Positions 1 to 7,104 are shown, counted from the first letter of the stretch. The stretch: DNA of 22,414 nt from an uncultured Caulobacteraceae bacterium (GCA_937910255.1 CALEOQ010000513.1:1-22414), one strand, 5' to 3'. Notes: generated by a model from the letters alone, not told the origin. Made by a program: numbers and translations.

Positions 1-145
1 TAGTGGAGGTCATCCAGTGGCGACGTAATAGTCCTGTATTTGGGGGGGGGGCGGGGGGTGGGGTGGGTGTGTTTTTTTTTTCAAGCAGACGACGGCATAC
101 GAGATTACGACGTGACTGGAGTTCAGACGTGTGCTCTTCCGATCT
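1..145. other. Illumina adapter and read-through artefact (non-genomic)
   Basis: Positions 82-105 match the P7 flow-cell sequence with one mismatch. Positions 106-111 (TACGAC) occupy the index slot, and 112-145 match the 34-base TruSeq read-2 primer site ending GCTCTTCCGATCT. The run of T at 72-81 is the complement of the poly-A often seen when a read passes the end of the adapter. The G-rich block at about 42-71 and the unplaced sequence before it look like base-calling noise. All 145 bases are best explained as one untrimmed read joined to the contig. An open frame running through this stretch and on to about 341 encodes the familiar contaminant peptide RDWSSDVCSSDL and is not a gene. Confidence 0.97.
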
Positions 146-214
146 GGCTTCTGTCGCAGACGCGGTCCGCAGAACGACCTGGGATCGACAGCTTCGGCTG
201 AGGTTCCAGGGGGT

Positions 215-250
215 GGCCCTCGCGGTTACGCGCGGGCCGAATTCGTTTTT
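215..250 (+). terminator. Leader hairpin with downstream T-run, upstream of rpsJ
   Basis: Bases 215-224 (GGCCCTCGCG) pair with 229-238 (CGCGCGGGCC) across a GTTA loop, with one mismatch. A TTTTT run follows at 246-250, seven bases after the stem. The stem is strong, but the T-run is further away than in a classical intrinsic terminator. It could end the gene upstream (tuf is usual here in alphaproteobacteria) or attenuate the S10 operon. The rest of the 146-358 leader shows no gene and no clear promoter; a smaller 6-bp stem lies at 299-315. Confidence 0.35.
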
Positions 251-358
251 GCGGGCTACGCGTACGGCGCCTTTCGCTTTGGAGGCTCCGGAGTTGGTCT
301 TTGAAATGGTCAAAGTCACGCGGGCGGACCGCCGTCTGTAGGGAAAATTAAGAGCGAT

Positions 359-667
359 ATGGATCGTCAGAACATCCGCATCCGGCTCAAGGCCTTCGAT
401 CACCGCGTGCTGGACCATTCCACTCGTGAGATCGTCAATACGGCCAAGCGCACCGGCGCCACCGTCAGGGGTCCCATCCCCCTGCCGACCCTTATTGAGA
501 AATTCACCGTCAACCGCTCGCCGCACATCGACAAGAAGTCGCGCGAGCAGTTTGAAATCCGCACGCACAAGCGTGTGCTCGACATCGTCGACCCCACCCC
601 GCAGACCGTGGACGCGCTCATGAAGCTCGACCTGTCCGCCGGCGTGGACGTCGAGATCAAGCTCTAA
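359..667 (+). CDS. rpsJ: 30S ribosomal protein S10 (NusE)
   Basis: The 102-residue product is full length (the E. coli protein has 103) and matches S10 throughout. It has the GPIPLPT loop at residues 38-44 and the conserved RSPHIDKKSREQFE stretch at 53-66 that forms the ribosome-penetrating hairpin. S10 sits in the head of the small subunit. As NusE it also pairs with NusB and NusG to couple transcription with translation and in antitermination. The ATG at 359 gives the conserved N-terminus; upstream is only a weak purine-rich stretch (AAGAG). It is the first gene of the S10 block, as expected, with rplC starting 12 bases after its stop. Confidence 0.97.
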   Translation: MDRQNIRIRLKAFDHRVLDHSTREIVNTAKRTGATVRGPIPLPTLIEKFTVNRSPHIDKKSREQFEIRTHKRVLDIVDPTPQTVDALMKLDLSAGVDVEIKL

Positions 668-679
668 GGGGACCAGCCG

Positions 680-1426
680 ATGCGTACCGGCGTGATCGCC
701 AAGAAGCTGGGCATGGCGCGCTTTTTTGATGAAAGCGGCGTCCATGTTCCCGTCACCGTCCTGAGCCTTGAAGGCTGCCAGGTCGTGGCGCACCGCACCC
801 AGGAGAAGGACGGCTATGTCGCCCTTCAGCTCGGCGCGGGCTTCAAGAAGGCCAAGAACACCACCAAGGCCCTGCGTGGCCACTTCGCCAAGGGCGAAGT
901 GGAACCCAAGCGCACGCTCGGTGAATTCCGTGTGTCTGAAGACAATCTGATCGATGTGGGCGCTGAGATGAGCGCCGAGCACTTCGTCCCCGGCCAGAAG
1001 GTCGATGTGACGGGGACCACCATCGGTAAGGGTTTCGCCGGCGCCATGAAGCGCTGGAACTTCGGCGGCATGCGCGCCACCCACGGCGTGTCGGTGTCCC
1101 ACCGGGCCCACGGCTCGACGGGTCAGCGCCAGGATCCCGGCAAGACCTTCAAGGGCAAGAAGATGGCCGGCCACTACGGGGTCGAGACCGTCACCACCCT
1201 GAACCTGACCGTCTGGCGGGTCGACGCCGAGCGTAACCTGATCATGGTCAAGGGCGCGGTCCCCGGGTCCGAGGGCTCCTTTGTCAAGATCCGCGACGCG
1301 GTGAAGTCCGCTCTGCCGGCCGACGCCCCCAAGCCGGGCGGCGTTCGCAAGTCCGGCGAACAGGCGTCCGCGCCTGTTGCGGAAGAAGCTCCGGCTGAAG
1401 CGCCGGCTGCCGAGGGCCAGGAATAA
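680..1426 (+). CDS. rplC: 50S ribosomal protein L3
   Basis: The product has 248 residues against about 209 in E. coli. L3 is a primary 23S rRNA binder whose extended loop reaches toward the peptidyl-transferase centre. The family signature GTTIGKGFAGAMKRWNF lies at about residues 112-128, and SHRAHGSTGQRQDPGKTFKGKK follows from about 140, shown here only as a landmark. Gln151 aligns with E. coli Gln150, the residue methylated by PrmB, so that modification is possible here. The extra length is a C-terminal tail from about residue 213, rich in Ala, Pro and Glu and probably disordered. The stop codon shares one base with the rplD start (TAATG), suggesting coupled translation. Confidence 0.97.
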   Translation: MRTGVIAKKLGMARFFDESGVHVPVTVLSLEGCQVVAHRTQEKDGYVALQLGAGFKKAKNTTKALRGHFAKGEVEPKRTLGEFRVSEDNLIDVGAEMSAEHFVPGQKVDVTGTTIGKGFAGAMKRWNFGGMRATHGVSVSHRAHGSTGQRQDPGKTFKGKKMAGHYGVETVTTLNLTVWRVDAERNLIMVKGAVPGSEGSFVKIRDAVKSALPADAPKPGGVRKSGEQASAPVAEEAPAEAPAAEGQE

Positions 1427-2064
1427 TGAAGCTCGACATCATCAAGCTCGACGGCGGCAAGGGCGGTTCGATCGACCTGTCCGACGCCATCTTCGGCATC
1501 GAAGAAATCCGCGGCGACATCCTCCAGCGGGTCGTGACCTGGCAGCTCGCCAAGCGTCGCGCCGGCACGCACAAGATCCAGGTGCGTAACGAGGTCTCGC
1601 GCACCGGCAAGAAGATGTACAAGCAGAAGGGCACCGGCGGCGCCCGTCACGGCTCGCGCCGGGCGGCTCAGTTCGTCGGCGGCGCCAAGGCCCACGGTCC
1701 CGTGGTCCGCAGCCACGCCTTCGACCTGCCCAAGAAGATCCGGACGATGGCCCTGCGCCACGCCCTGTCCTCGAAGGCCAAGGCCGGCGCCCTGGTGGTG
1801 CTGGACTCCGCGGTCCTCTCCGAGGCCAAGACGGCCGGTCTGCGCGCCAACTTCGCCAAGCTCGGCCTGACCAATGCTCTGGTCATCGCCGGTCCCGAGG
1901 TTGACGGCAACTTCCGCCTGGCCGCCCGCAACATCCCCAATGTGGACGTGCTGCCGAACGCCGGCCTGAACGTCTACGACGTGCTGCGTCGCCACACCCT
2001 GGTCCTGACCAAGGACGCGGTGGACGCGATCAATGCGCGTTTTGCTGAGAAGGAAGCTGCGTGA
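1426..2064 (+). CDS. rplD: 50S ribosomal protein L4
   Basis: This is a 212-residue L4, slightly longer than the 201-residue E. coli protein. L4 binds 23S rRNA domain I, and its long basic loop lines the peptide exit tunnel next to L22. That loop is visible at about residues 50-95, with GKKMYKQKGTGGARHGSRR near its tip; the equivalent lysine region is where macrolide-resistance changes map in E. coli. In E. coli L4 also represses the S10 operon through a leader structure. I see no copy of that leader here, so autoregulation is not shown by this sequence. It overlaps rplC by one base at its start and rplW by one base at its end. Confidence 0.97.
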   Translation: MKLDIIKLDGGKGGSIDLSDAIFGIEEIRGDILQRVVTWQLAKRRAGTHKIQVRNEVSRTGKKMYKQKGTGGARHGSRRAAQFVGGAKAHGPVVRSHAFDLPKKIRTMALRHALSSKAKAGALVVLDSAVLSEAKTAGLRANFAKLGLTNALVIAGPEVDGNFRLAARNIPNVDVLPNAGLNVYDVLRRHTLVLTKDAVDAINARFAEKEAA

Positions 2065-2363
2065 TGGCTGAGCCGACCGCCCGCCACTACGACACCGTCC
2101 TCGCTCCGGTGATCACCGAAAAGGCGACCCTGCTTTCCGAGCAGAACAAGGTCGTCTTCCGGGTCGCCGCCGATGCGTCGAAGGACGAGATCGCCGCCGC
2201 CGTCGAAACGCTGTTCAAGGTCAATGTGACCAAGGTCAACACCCTGAACGTCAAGGGCAAGACCAAGCGTTTCCGCGGCATCACCGGTCGTCGTTCCGAC
2301 GTCAAGAAAGCCATCGTGACGCTGGCCGACGGCCAGTCGATCGACATTACGACGGGGCTCTGA
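2064..2363 (+). CDS. rplW: 50S ribosomal protein L23
   Basis: The 99-residue product matches L23, a 23S rRNA-binding protein beside the exit tunnel. It forms the docking site for trigger factor and the signal recognition particle. The conserved VITEKAT segment near the N-terminus holds Glu19, which aligns with E. coli Glu18, the trigger factor contact. I start at the ATG at 2064, which overlaps the rplD stop by one base. A GTG one codon earlier (2061) is in frame but would only add a second initiator-like residue. The rplB start follows four bases after the stop. Confidence 0.96.
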   Translation: MAEPTARHYDTVLAPVITEKATLLSEQNKVVFRVAADASKDEIAAAVETLFKVNVTKVNTLNVKGKTKRFRGITGRRSDVKKAIVTLADGQSIDITTGL

Positions 2364-2367
2364 TCCG

Positions 2368-3204
2368 ATGGCCTTGAAACAATTCAATCCGACTTCGCCC
2401 GGCCGTCGCGGCCTGGTGCTGGTCGACAAGTCCGAGCTCCACAAGGGCCGTCCGGAGAAGTCCCTCGTCGAGGGTCTGACCAAGTCCGGCGGTCGGGGCG
2501 GCGGTGGCCGTATCGCTGTCCGCTTCCGCGGCGGCGGCGCCAAGCGTCTGTACCGCAAGGTCGACTTCAAGCGTCGCAAGTTCGACGTGGTCGGCGTGGT
2601 CGAGCGGCTGGAATACGATCCGAACCGCACCGCCTTCATCGCTCTGGTGAAGTATGCCGACGGCGAGCTGGCCTATATCCTGGCCCCGCAGCGCCTGAAG
2701 GCCGGCGACGAGGTGATCGCCGCCGAGAAGGCCGACGTGAAGCCGGGCAACGCCATGCCCCTTCGCGCCATGCCCATCGGCACGATCATCCACAATATCG
2801 AGCTGAAGCCGCTGAAGGGCGGGCAGGTGGCCCGTTCGGCCGGCGCCTACGCTCAGCTGGTCGGCCGCGACGCCGGCTACGCCCAGATCCGCCTGAACTC
2901 GGGCGAACTGCGCATGGTCCAAGACAGCTGCATGGCCACGGTCGGCGCCGTCTCGAACCAGGACCATATGAACGAGGTCCTCGGCAAGGCTGGCCGCTCG
3001 CGTCACAAGGGTCGTCGCCCGCACGTTCGCGGCGTCGCCATGAACCCGATCGACCACCCGCACGGCGGTGGTGAAGGCCGGACCTCCGGCGGTCGTCACC
3101 CGGTGACGCCGTGGGGCAAGCCGACCAAGGGGCGCAAGACCCGTACCAACAAGACGACGGACAAGTTCATCATCCGTTCGCGCCATGCTCGGAAGGCCCG
3201 CTAA
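2368..3204 (+). CDS. rplB: 50S ribosomal protein L2
   Basis: The 278-residue product is a full-length L2, one of the most conserved ribosomal proteins. L2 is needed for subunit joining and peptidyl-transferase activity. The OB-like and SH3-like RNA-binding domains occupy roughly the first 200 residues. The C-terminal signature NPIDHPHGGGEGRTSGG holds His230 and His232; His230 aligns with E. coli His229, reported as important for peptide-bond formation. The ATG at 2368 lies four bases after rplW. The gene is separated by three bases from rpsS, consistent with one polycistronic message. Confidence 0.98.
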   Translation: MALKQFNPTSPGRRGLVLVDKSELHKGRPEKSLVEGLTKSGGRGGGGRIAVRFRGGGAKRLYRKVDFKRRKFDVVGVVERLEYDPNRTAFIALVKYADGELAYILAPQRLKAGDEVIAAEKADVKPGNAMPLRAMPIGTIIHNIELKPLKGGQVARSAGAYAQLVGRDAGYAQIRLNSGELRMVQDSCMATVGAVSNQDHMNEVLGKAGRSRHKGRRPHVRGVAMNPIDHPHGGGEGRTSGGRHPVTPWGKPTKGRKTRTNKTTDKFIIRSRHARKAR

Positions 3205-3207
3205 GTC

Positions 3208-3486
3208 ATGACCCGCTCCGTCTGGAAAGGTCCGTTCGTCGACGGATACCTGCTCAAGAAGGCCGAAGCCGCTCAAAGCTCCGGCCGCAAGGACACGATC
3301 AAGACCTGGTCGCGTCGCTCCACCATCATGCCGCAGTTCGTCGGCCTGACCTTCGGCGTCCACAACGGCCACAAGCATGTGCCGGTCCTGGTCTCTGAAG
3401 AGATGGTCGGCATGAAGTTCGGCGAGTTCGCTCCCACCCGGTATTTCCCGGGTCACGCGGCCGACAAGAAGGCCAAGAGGAAGTAG
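3208..3486 (+). CDS. rpsS: 30S ribosomal protein S19
   Basis: The 92-residue protein is the normal size for S19. It begins MTRSVWKGPFVDGYLLKK and carries the conserved KTWSRRSTIMPQFVG segment. S19 lies in the small-subunit head beside S13, where it contacts the A-site finger of 23S rRNA and helps form an intersubunit bridge. It starts three bases after rplB stops and ends two bases before rplV, so translation is likely coupled along the message. Confidence 0.97.
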   Translation: MTRSVWKGPFVDGYLLKKAEAAQSSGRKDTIKTWSRRSTIMPQFVGLTFGVHNGHKHVPVLVSEEMVGMKFGEFAPTRYFPGHAADKKAKRK

Positions 3487-3488
3487 TC

Positions 3489-3869
3489 ATGGCCAAGCAA
3501 GCGAAAGCGCGCCGCCTGGCGTCCGTCGAGGCCATGGCCAAGGTGCGGACCCTGCGGATCAGCCCTCAGAAGCTGAACCTGGTGGCCCAGTCGATCCGTG
3601 GCCTCAAGGTCCAGCAGGCGCTGAACGAGCTCGAATTCAGCCACAAGCGCATCGCTCGCGATGTCCGCAAGGCGCTGTATTCGGCCGTTTCCAACGCCGA
3701 AAACAACCACAACCTCGACATCGACACCCTGGTCGTCGCCGAGGCCTTCGTGGGCAAGAACCTGGTGATGAAGCGCTTCCATGCCCGTGCGCGTGGCCGC
3801 GCCTCGCGGGTCGAGAAGCCCTTCTCCGAGATCACCATCGTGGTCCGCGAACTTGGTGAGGCTGCCTGA
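3489..3869 (+). CDS. rplV: 50S ribosomal protein L22
   Basis: This 126-residue L22 is longer than the 110-residue E. coli protein, mostly through an N-terminal extension (MAKQAKARRLASVEAM). The core begins near KVRTLRISPQKLNLVA. The C-terminal beta-hairpin (HARARGRASRVEKPFSEITIVV, given by landmark) lines the exit tunnel opposite L4 and is a known site of macrolide-resistance changes. An internal start could in principle remove the extension, but the ATG at 3489 follows the rpsS stop by two bases, which fits the packing of the cluster. Its TGA overlaps the rpsC ATG by one base. Confidence 0.95.
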   Translation: MAKQAKARRLASVEAMAKVRTLRISPQKLNLVAQSIRGLKVQQALNELEFSHKRIARDVRKALYSAVSNAENNHNLDIDTLVVAEAFVGKNLVMKRFHARARGRASRVEKPFSEITIVVRELGEAA

Positions 3870-4621
3870 TGGGCCAGAAAATCAATCCGGTCGGGCTTCG
3901 CCTCGGCATCAACCGCACCTGGGACAGCCGCTGGTTCGCCGACGGCCGTGACTACGGGCGCCTGCTGCACGAAGACCTGAAGATCCGCAAGGAACTGAAG
4001 AAGCGTATCGGCCAGGCCGGCGTTTCGCGGATCATCATCGAGCGTCCGCACAAGAAGTGCCGCATCACCATCTATGCGGCGCGTCCTGGCGTGATCATCG
4101 GCAAGAAGGGCGCCGACATCGACAAGCTCCGCAAGGACCTGTCGGCCCTGACCGATGGCGACGTTCACCTGAACATCGTCGAAATCCGCAAGCCGGAAAC
4201 CGACGCCCAGCTGGTGGCCGAGAACATCGCCCAGCAGCTCGAGCGCCGGATCGCCTTCCGTCGCGCCATGAAGCGCTCGATGCAGTCGGCCATGCGCCTG
4301 GGCGCCAAGGGCGTCCGCATCAACGTTTCGGGCCGTCTCGGCGGCGCGGAAATCGCGCGGATGGAATGGTATCGCGAAGGCCGCGTGCCGCTTCACACCC
4401 TGCGTGCGGACATCGACTACGGTTTCGCCGAAGCCAAGACCACCTACGGCATCATTGGCGTGAAGGTCTGGGTGTTCAAAGGCGAAGTGCTCGAGCACGA
4501 CCCCATGGCTCTGGATAAGCGCCTGGCCACCGAGTCCGGTCCGGCCGGCGAGGGCGGTGGCCGTGGTGATCGTGGTGATCGTGGCCCGCGCCGCGACCGC
4601 CGCGACCAGGCTGGCGCGTAA
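3869..4621 (+). CDS. rpsC: 30S ribosomal protein S3
   Basis: The product has 250 residues (E. coli 233). S3 sits at the mRNA entry tunnel and contributes to mRNA helicase activity. The N-terminus MGQKINPVGLRLG is the classical S3 start. A type II KH domain follows with its GKKG loop at residues 78-81 inside RPGVIIGKKGADIDKL. The C-terminal domain ends around residue 220, after which there is a Gly/Arg/Asp-rich tail of about 28 residues. Part of that tail is built from a duplicated 9-base unit (CGTGGTGAT at 4562 and 4571) encoding RGDRGD. The tail is probably disordered and RNA-facing. Confidence 0.97.
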   Translation: MGQKINPVGLRLGINRTWDSRWFADGRDYGRLLHEDLKIRKELKKRIGQAGVSRIIIERPHKKCRITIYAARPGVIIGKKGADIDKLRKDLSALTDGDVHLNIVEIRKPETDAQLVAENIAQQLERRIAFRRAMKRSMQSAMRLGAKGVRINVSGRLGGAEIARMEWYREGRVPLHTLRADIDYGFAEAKTTYGIIGVKVWVFKGEVLEHDPMALDKRLATESGPAGEGGGRGDRGDRGPRRDRRDQAGA

Positions 4622-4633
4622 GGATTACTAGTC

Positions 4634-5062
4634 ATGCTGTCTCCTAAGAAGACCAAGTTTCGGAAGCAGTTCAAAGGGCGCATCCATGGTGCGGCCAAGG
4701 GCGGTTTCACGCTGAACTTCGGCTCGTACGGCCTGAAGTCTCTCGAGCCGGAACGCGTCACCGCGCGCCAGATCGAAGCCGCGCGTCGGGCGATCACCCG
4801 CCAGATGAAGCGTCAGGGCCGCGTCTGGATCCGGATCTTCCCGGACCTGCCGGTCACCGACAAGCCGGCCGAAGTGCGGATGGGTAAGGGCAAGGGTTCG
4901 GTCGAGTACTGGGCCGCGCGCGTTCACCCGGGCCGCATCATGTTCGAAATCGACGGCGTGCCGGACGATATCGCTCGTGAAGCCCTGCGCCTCGGCGCAG
5001 CCAAGCTGCCGGTGAAGACCCGCATCGTCACCCGCATCGATCCTATCGCGGAGCACGCGTGA
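4634..5062 (+). CDS. rplP: 50S ribosomal protein L16
   Basis: The 142-residue L16 begins MLSPKKTKFRKQFKGR and contains the conserved RQIEAARRAITR and VRMGKGKGSVEYW segments. L16 is assembled late, organises the A-site tRNA region and contacts the peptidyl-transferase centre. Arg82 aligns with E. coli Arg81, the residue hydroxylated by the 2-oxoglutarate oxygenase YcfD/RoxA; whether this organism has that enzyme cannot be seen here. The ATG lies 12 bases after the rpsC stop, and the TGA overlaps the rpmC ATG by one base. Confidence 0.97.
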   Translation: MLSPKKTKFRKQFKGRIHGAAKGGFTLNFGSYGLKSLEPERVTARQIEAARRAITRQMKRQGRVWIRIFPDLPVTDKPAEVRMGKGKGSVEYWAARVHPGRIMFEIDGVPDDIAREALRLGAAKLPVKTRIVTRIDPIAEHA

Positions 5063-5256
5063 TGAAAGCCGCCGACGTCCGGGGGATGACCCCCGACCAG
5101 ATCGCCGACTCGCTGCTGAACCTTAAGAAGGAGCAGTTCAACCTGCGCTTCCAGGCGGCGACCGGCCAGGTGGAGAAGACCCACCGAGTCAACGAGATCC
5201 GCAAGGATATCGCCCGGCTGAAGACCATCCTGCGCGGCAAGCAGGCCTCGGCCTAA
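5062..5256 (+). CDS. rpmC: 50S ribosomal protein L29
   Basis: This small 64-residue protein matches L29, a two-helix coiled hairpin near the exit tunnel beside L23. Conserved landmarks are LLNLKKEQFNLRFQAATGQ and the IRKDIARLKTIL helix. I start at the ATG at 5062, which shares a base with the rplP stop; a GTG one codon earlier (5059) is in frame but less likely. The gene is followed after 11 bases by rpsQ, which has its own clear ribosome-binding site. Confidence 0.95.
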   Translation: MKAADVRGMTPDQIADSLLNLKKEQFNLRFQAATGQVEKTHRVNEIRKDIARLKTILRGKQASA

Positions 5257-5261
5257 GGAGA
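5255..5261 (+). promoter_or_regulatory. Strong ribosome-binding site of rpsQ
   Basis: The sequence AAGGAGA straddles the rpmC stop codon and ends six bases before the ATG at 5268. It is one of the best Shine-Dalgarno matches in the cluster. Its spacing favours the ATG at 5268 over the in-frame TTG at 5265. Confidence 0.7.
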
Positions 5262-5267
5262 CCATTG

Positions 5268-5519
5268 ATGCCGAAACGAATTCTTGAAGGCGTGGTCGTC
5301 TCCGACAAGGGCGACAAGACCATTGTCGTAAAAGTCGAGCGCACCATCCTGCACCCGGTGCTGAAGAAGATTGTCCGCCGCTCGAAGCGCTATCACGCGC
5401 ACGACGAGGGCAATGTGTACAAGACGGGCGAACGCGCACGCATCATCGAGTGTGCGCCGAAGTCGAAGCTTAAGACCTGGGAGGCTCTGCCCAAGCAGAC
5501 CGCCCAGTCAACGACGTGA
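5268..5519 (+). CDS. rpsQ: 30S ribosomal protein S17
   Basis: The 83-residue protein is S17, an OB-fold 16S rRNA binder that acts early in small-subunit assembly. It begins MPKRILEGVVVSDKGDKTIVV and carries the KRYHAHDEGN and GERARIIECAPKSKLK segments typical of the family. The start is the ATG at 5268, supported by the ribosome-binding site before it. It is the last gene of the S10 block by E. coli convention. Only 16 bases separate it from rplN, so S10 and spc blocks are probably transcribed together. Confidence 0.96.
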   Translation: MPKRILEGVVVSDKGDKTIVVKVERTILHPVLKKIVRRSKRYHAHDEGNVYKTGERARIIECAPKSKLKTWEALPKQTAQSTT

Positions 5520-5535
5520 GAAAGGGTCTCATCCG

Positions 5536-5904
5536 ATGATCCAGATGCAGACTAACCTCGAAGTCGCCGACAATTCCGGCGCGCGTCGTGTGATGTGCAT
5601 CAAGGTGCTGGGCGGCGCTGGACGGCGCTATGCCGGCGTTGGCGACAAGATCGTCGTCTCCGTGAAGGAAGCCATTCCCCGCGGGCGCGTGAAGAAGGGC
5701 GACGTGCTGCAGGCCATCGTGGTCCGCACCTCTTCGGCCATCAAGCGCAAGGACGGTTCGGTCATCCGCTTCGACAAGAACGCCGCGGTGATCGTGAACA
5801 AGCAAAGCGAGCCGATCGGCACGCGGATCTTCGGCCCGGTTCCCCGTGAACTGCGCGCCAAGAACCACATGAAGATCATCTCGCTCGCTCCTGAGGTGCT
5901 GTGA
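5536..5904 (+). CDS. rplN: 50S ribosomal protein L14
   Basis: The 122-residue product matches L14 over its whole length. It starts MIQMQTNLEVADNSGARRVMCIKVLGG and ends MKIISLAPEVL. L14 forms part of the intersubunit bridge and is the docking site of the silencing factor RsfS. The reading frame is open upstream into rpsQ (from 5371), but that extension has no L14 similarity, and the ATG at 5536 gives the exact family N-terminus. The stop overlaps the rplX ATG by one base. Confidence 0.97.
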   Translation: MIQMQTNLEVADNSGARRVMCIKVLGGAGRRYAGVGDKIVVSVKEAIPRGRVKKGDVLQAIVVRTSSAIKRKDGSVIRFDKNAAVIVNKQSEPIGTRIFGPVPRELRAKNHMKIISLAPEVL

Positions 5905-6218
5905 TGGCCGCGAAGATCAAGAAGGGCGACCGCGTTGTCGTCCTGGCCGGCAAGGACAAGGGCCGTCAGGGTTCCGTCGTCCGCGTGATGCCGAAAGAGG
6001 AACGCGTCGTGGTGGAAGGCCTGAACATGGTTCAGCGTCACACCCGTCCGACGCAGGGCGATCCCCAGGGCGGGATCAAGAACAAGGAAGCGCCGCTTCA
6101 CGTCTCGAACGTGGCCCTCATCGACTCCAACGGCAAGCCGACCCGCGTCGGCTTCAAGGTGGATGGCGATAAGAAGGTTCGCGTCGCCAAGACGACCGGC
6201 GAGGTTATCAATGGCTGA
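5904..6218 (+). CDS. rplX: 50S ribosomal protein L24
   Basis: The 104-residue L24 has the KOW motif near its N-terminus (KKGDRVVVLAGKDKGRQGSV). It is one of the first proteins to bind 23S rRNA and nucleates large-subunit assembly. The later MVQRHTRPTQGDPQGGI and KEAPLHVSNVALID segments are family-typical. I use the ATG at 5904; a GTG at 5901 is in frame but would only prepend one residue. The 3' end overlaps the start of rplE by eight bases, the longest overlap in the cluster. Confidence 0.96.
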   Translation: MAAKIKKGDRVVVLAGKDKGRQGSVVRVMPKEERVVVEGLNMVQRHTRPTQGDPQGGIKNKEAPLHVSNVALIDSNGKPTRVGFKVDGDKKVRVAKTTGEVING

Positions 6219-6768
6219 TCAGGCTTACGAACCCCGGCTGAAAACCGAATATCGCCAGCGCATCCGCGCGGCGATGAAGGAACAGTTCGGCTACACCAAC
6301 GAGATGCAGATCCCCAAGCTGGACAAGATCGTCCTGAACATGGGCGTCGGCGAAGCGGTGGCCGACAGCAAGAAGATCCAGTCGGCGATCACCGACCTGA
6401 CCAAGATCGCCGGTCAGAAGCCCGCGCCCACCCGCGCCCGCCAGTCCATCGCCGGCTTCAAGCTGCGCGAGAACATGGTGATCGGCGCCAAGGTGACCCT
6501 GCGCAAGGATCGGATGTACGAGTTCCTCGACCGCCTGGTGACCGTCGCCCTGCCGCGGGTGAAGGATTTCCGCGGCCTGAAGCCGACCTCGTTCGACGGC
6601 TATGGCAACTACGCCATGGGCCTGAAGGAGCACCTGGTGTTCCCCGAGATCAACTATGACCAGATCGAACAGATCTGGGGCATGGACATCATTGTCTGTA
6701 CGACTGCGAAAACCGACGACGAAGCCCGTCAGCTTCTCCGGGAATTCCAGTTCCCGTTCAACGCTTAG
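6211..6768 (+). CDS. rplE: 50S ribosomal protein L5
   Basis: The 185-residue product is L5 (E. coli 179), which binds 5S rRNA with L18 and L25 and contacts P-site tRNA and S13. Landmarks are IPKLDKIVLNMGVGEAV, a glycine/aromatic-rich segment ending YGNYAMGLKEH, and a GMDIIVCTTAKTDDEARQLL C-terminus. The frame is open from 6163, but those codons lie inside rplX. The ATG at 6211 yields the family N-terminus MADQAYEPRL and a plausible translational coupling with rplX. Confidence 0.96.
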   Translation: MADQAYEPRLKTEYRQRIRAAMKEQFGYTNEMQIPKLDKIVLNMGVGEAVADSKKIQSAITDLTKIAGQKPAPTRARQSIAGFKLRENMVIGAKVTLRKDRMYEFLDRLVTVALPRVKDFRGLKPTSFDGYGNYAMGLKEHLVFPEINYDQIEQIWGMDIIVCTTAKTDDEARQLLREFQFPFNA

Positions 6769-6789
6769 GAACGGGAGAGGATAGAAGAC

Positions 6790-7095
6790 ATGGCCAAGAA
6801 AAGCGCAGTCAACCGCAACGAGAGGGTCAAGGCCCTCGTCAAGCAATACGCCGAAAAGCGCGCCGCGCTGAAGGCGATCGCCAATGACGAAAGCCTGCCC
6901 CTGGAAGAGCGTTTCGAGGCTCGGCTCAAGCTCGCCGAACTGCCCCGGAACTCGTCCAAGGTGCGGATTCGCAACCGTTGCGACGTCACGGGCCGCCCGC
7001 GCGGCTATTATCGCAAGCTGAGGATGAGCCGTATCGCGCTTCGCGATCTGGGCTCGTCGGGGCAGATCCCCGGCCTCGTTAAGTCGAGCTGGTAG
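6790..7095 (+). CDS. rpsN: 30S ribosomal protein S14 (zinc-independent type)
   Basis: The 101-residue length equals the E. coli long form of S14. Only one cysteine is present, in RNRCDVTGRPRGYYRK, so it lacks the four-cysteine zinc site of the short paralogue. It therefore belongs to the zinc-independent class. S14 sits in the small-subunit head next to S3 and S10. A purine-rich stretch (GGGAGAGG at about 6773-6780) precedes the ATG by roughly nine bases. Confidence 0.96.
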   Translation: MAKKSAVNRNERVKALVKQYAEKRAALKAIANDESLPLEERFEARLKLAELPRNSSKVRIRNRCDVTGRPRGYYRKLRMSRIALRDLGSSGQIPGLVKSSW

Positions 7096-7104
7096 GAGGG
7101 TCCA

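Noticed and set aside
2061..5267. Alternative upstream starts GTG 2061 (rplW), GTG 5059 (rpmC) and TTG 5265 (rpsQ)
   Set aside because: Each is directly followed by an ATG that gives the family N-terminus, with better spacing or coupling to the preceding stop.
5371..5535. N-terminal extension of rplN into rpsQ
   Set aside because: The extra codons are the rpsQ gene in another frame; L14 proteins begin MIQMQ or similar, as at 5536.
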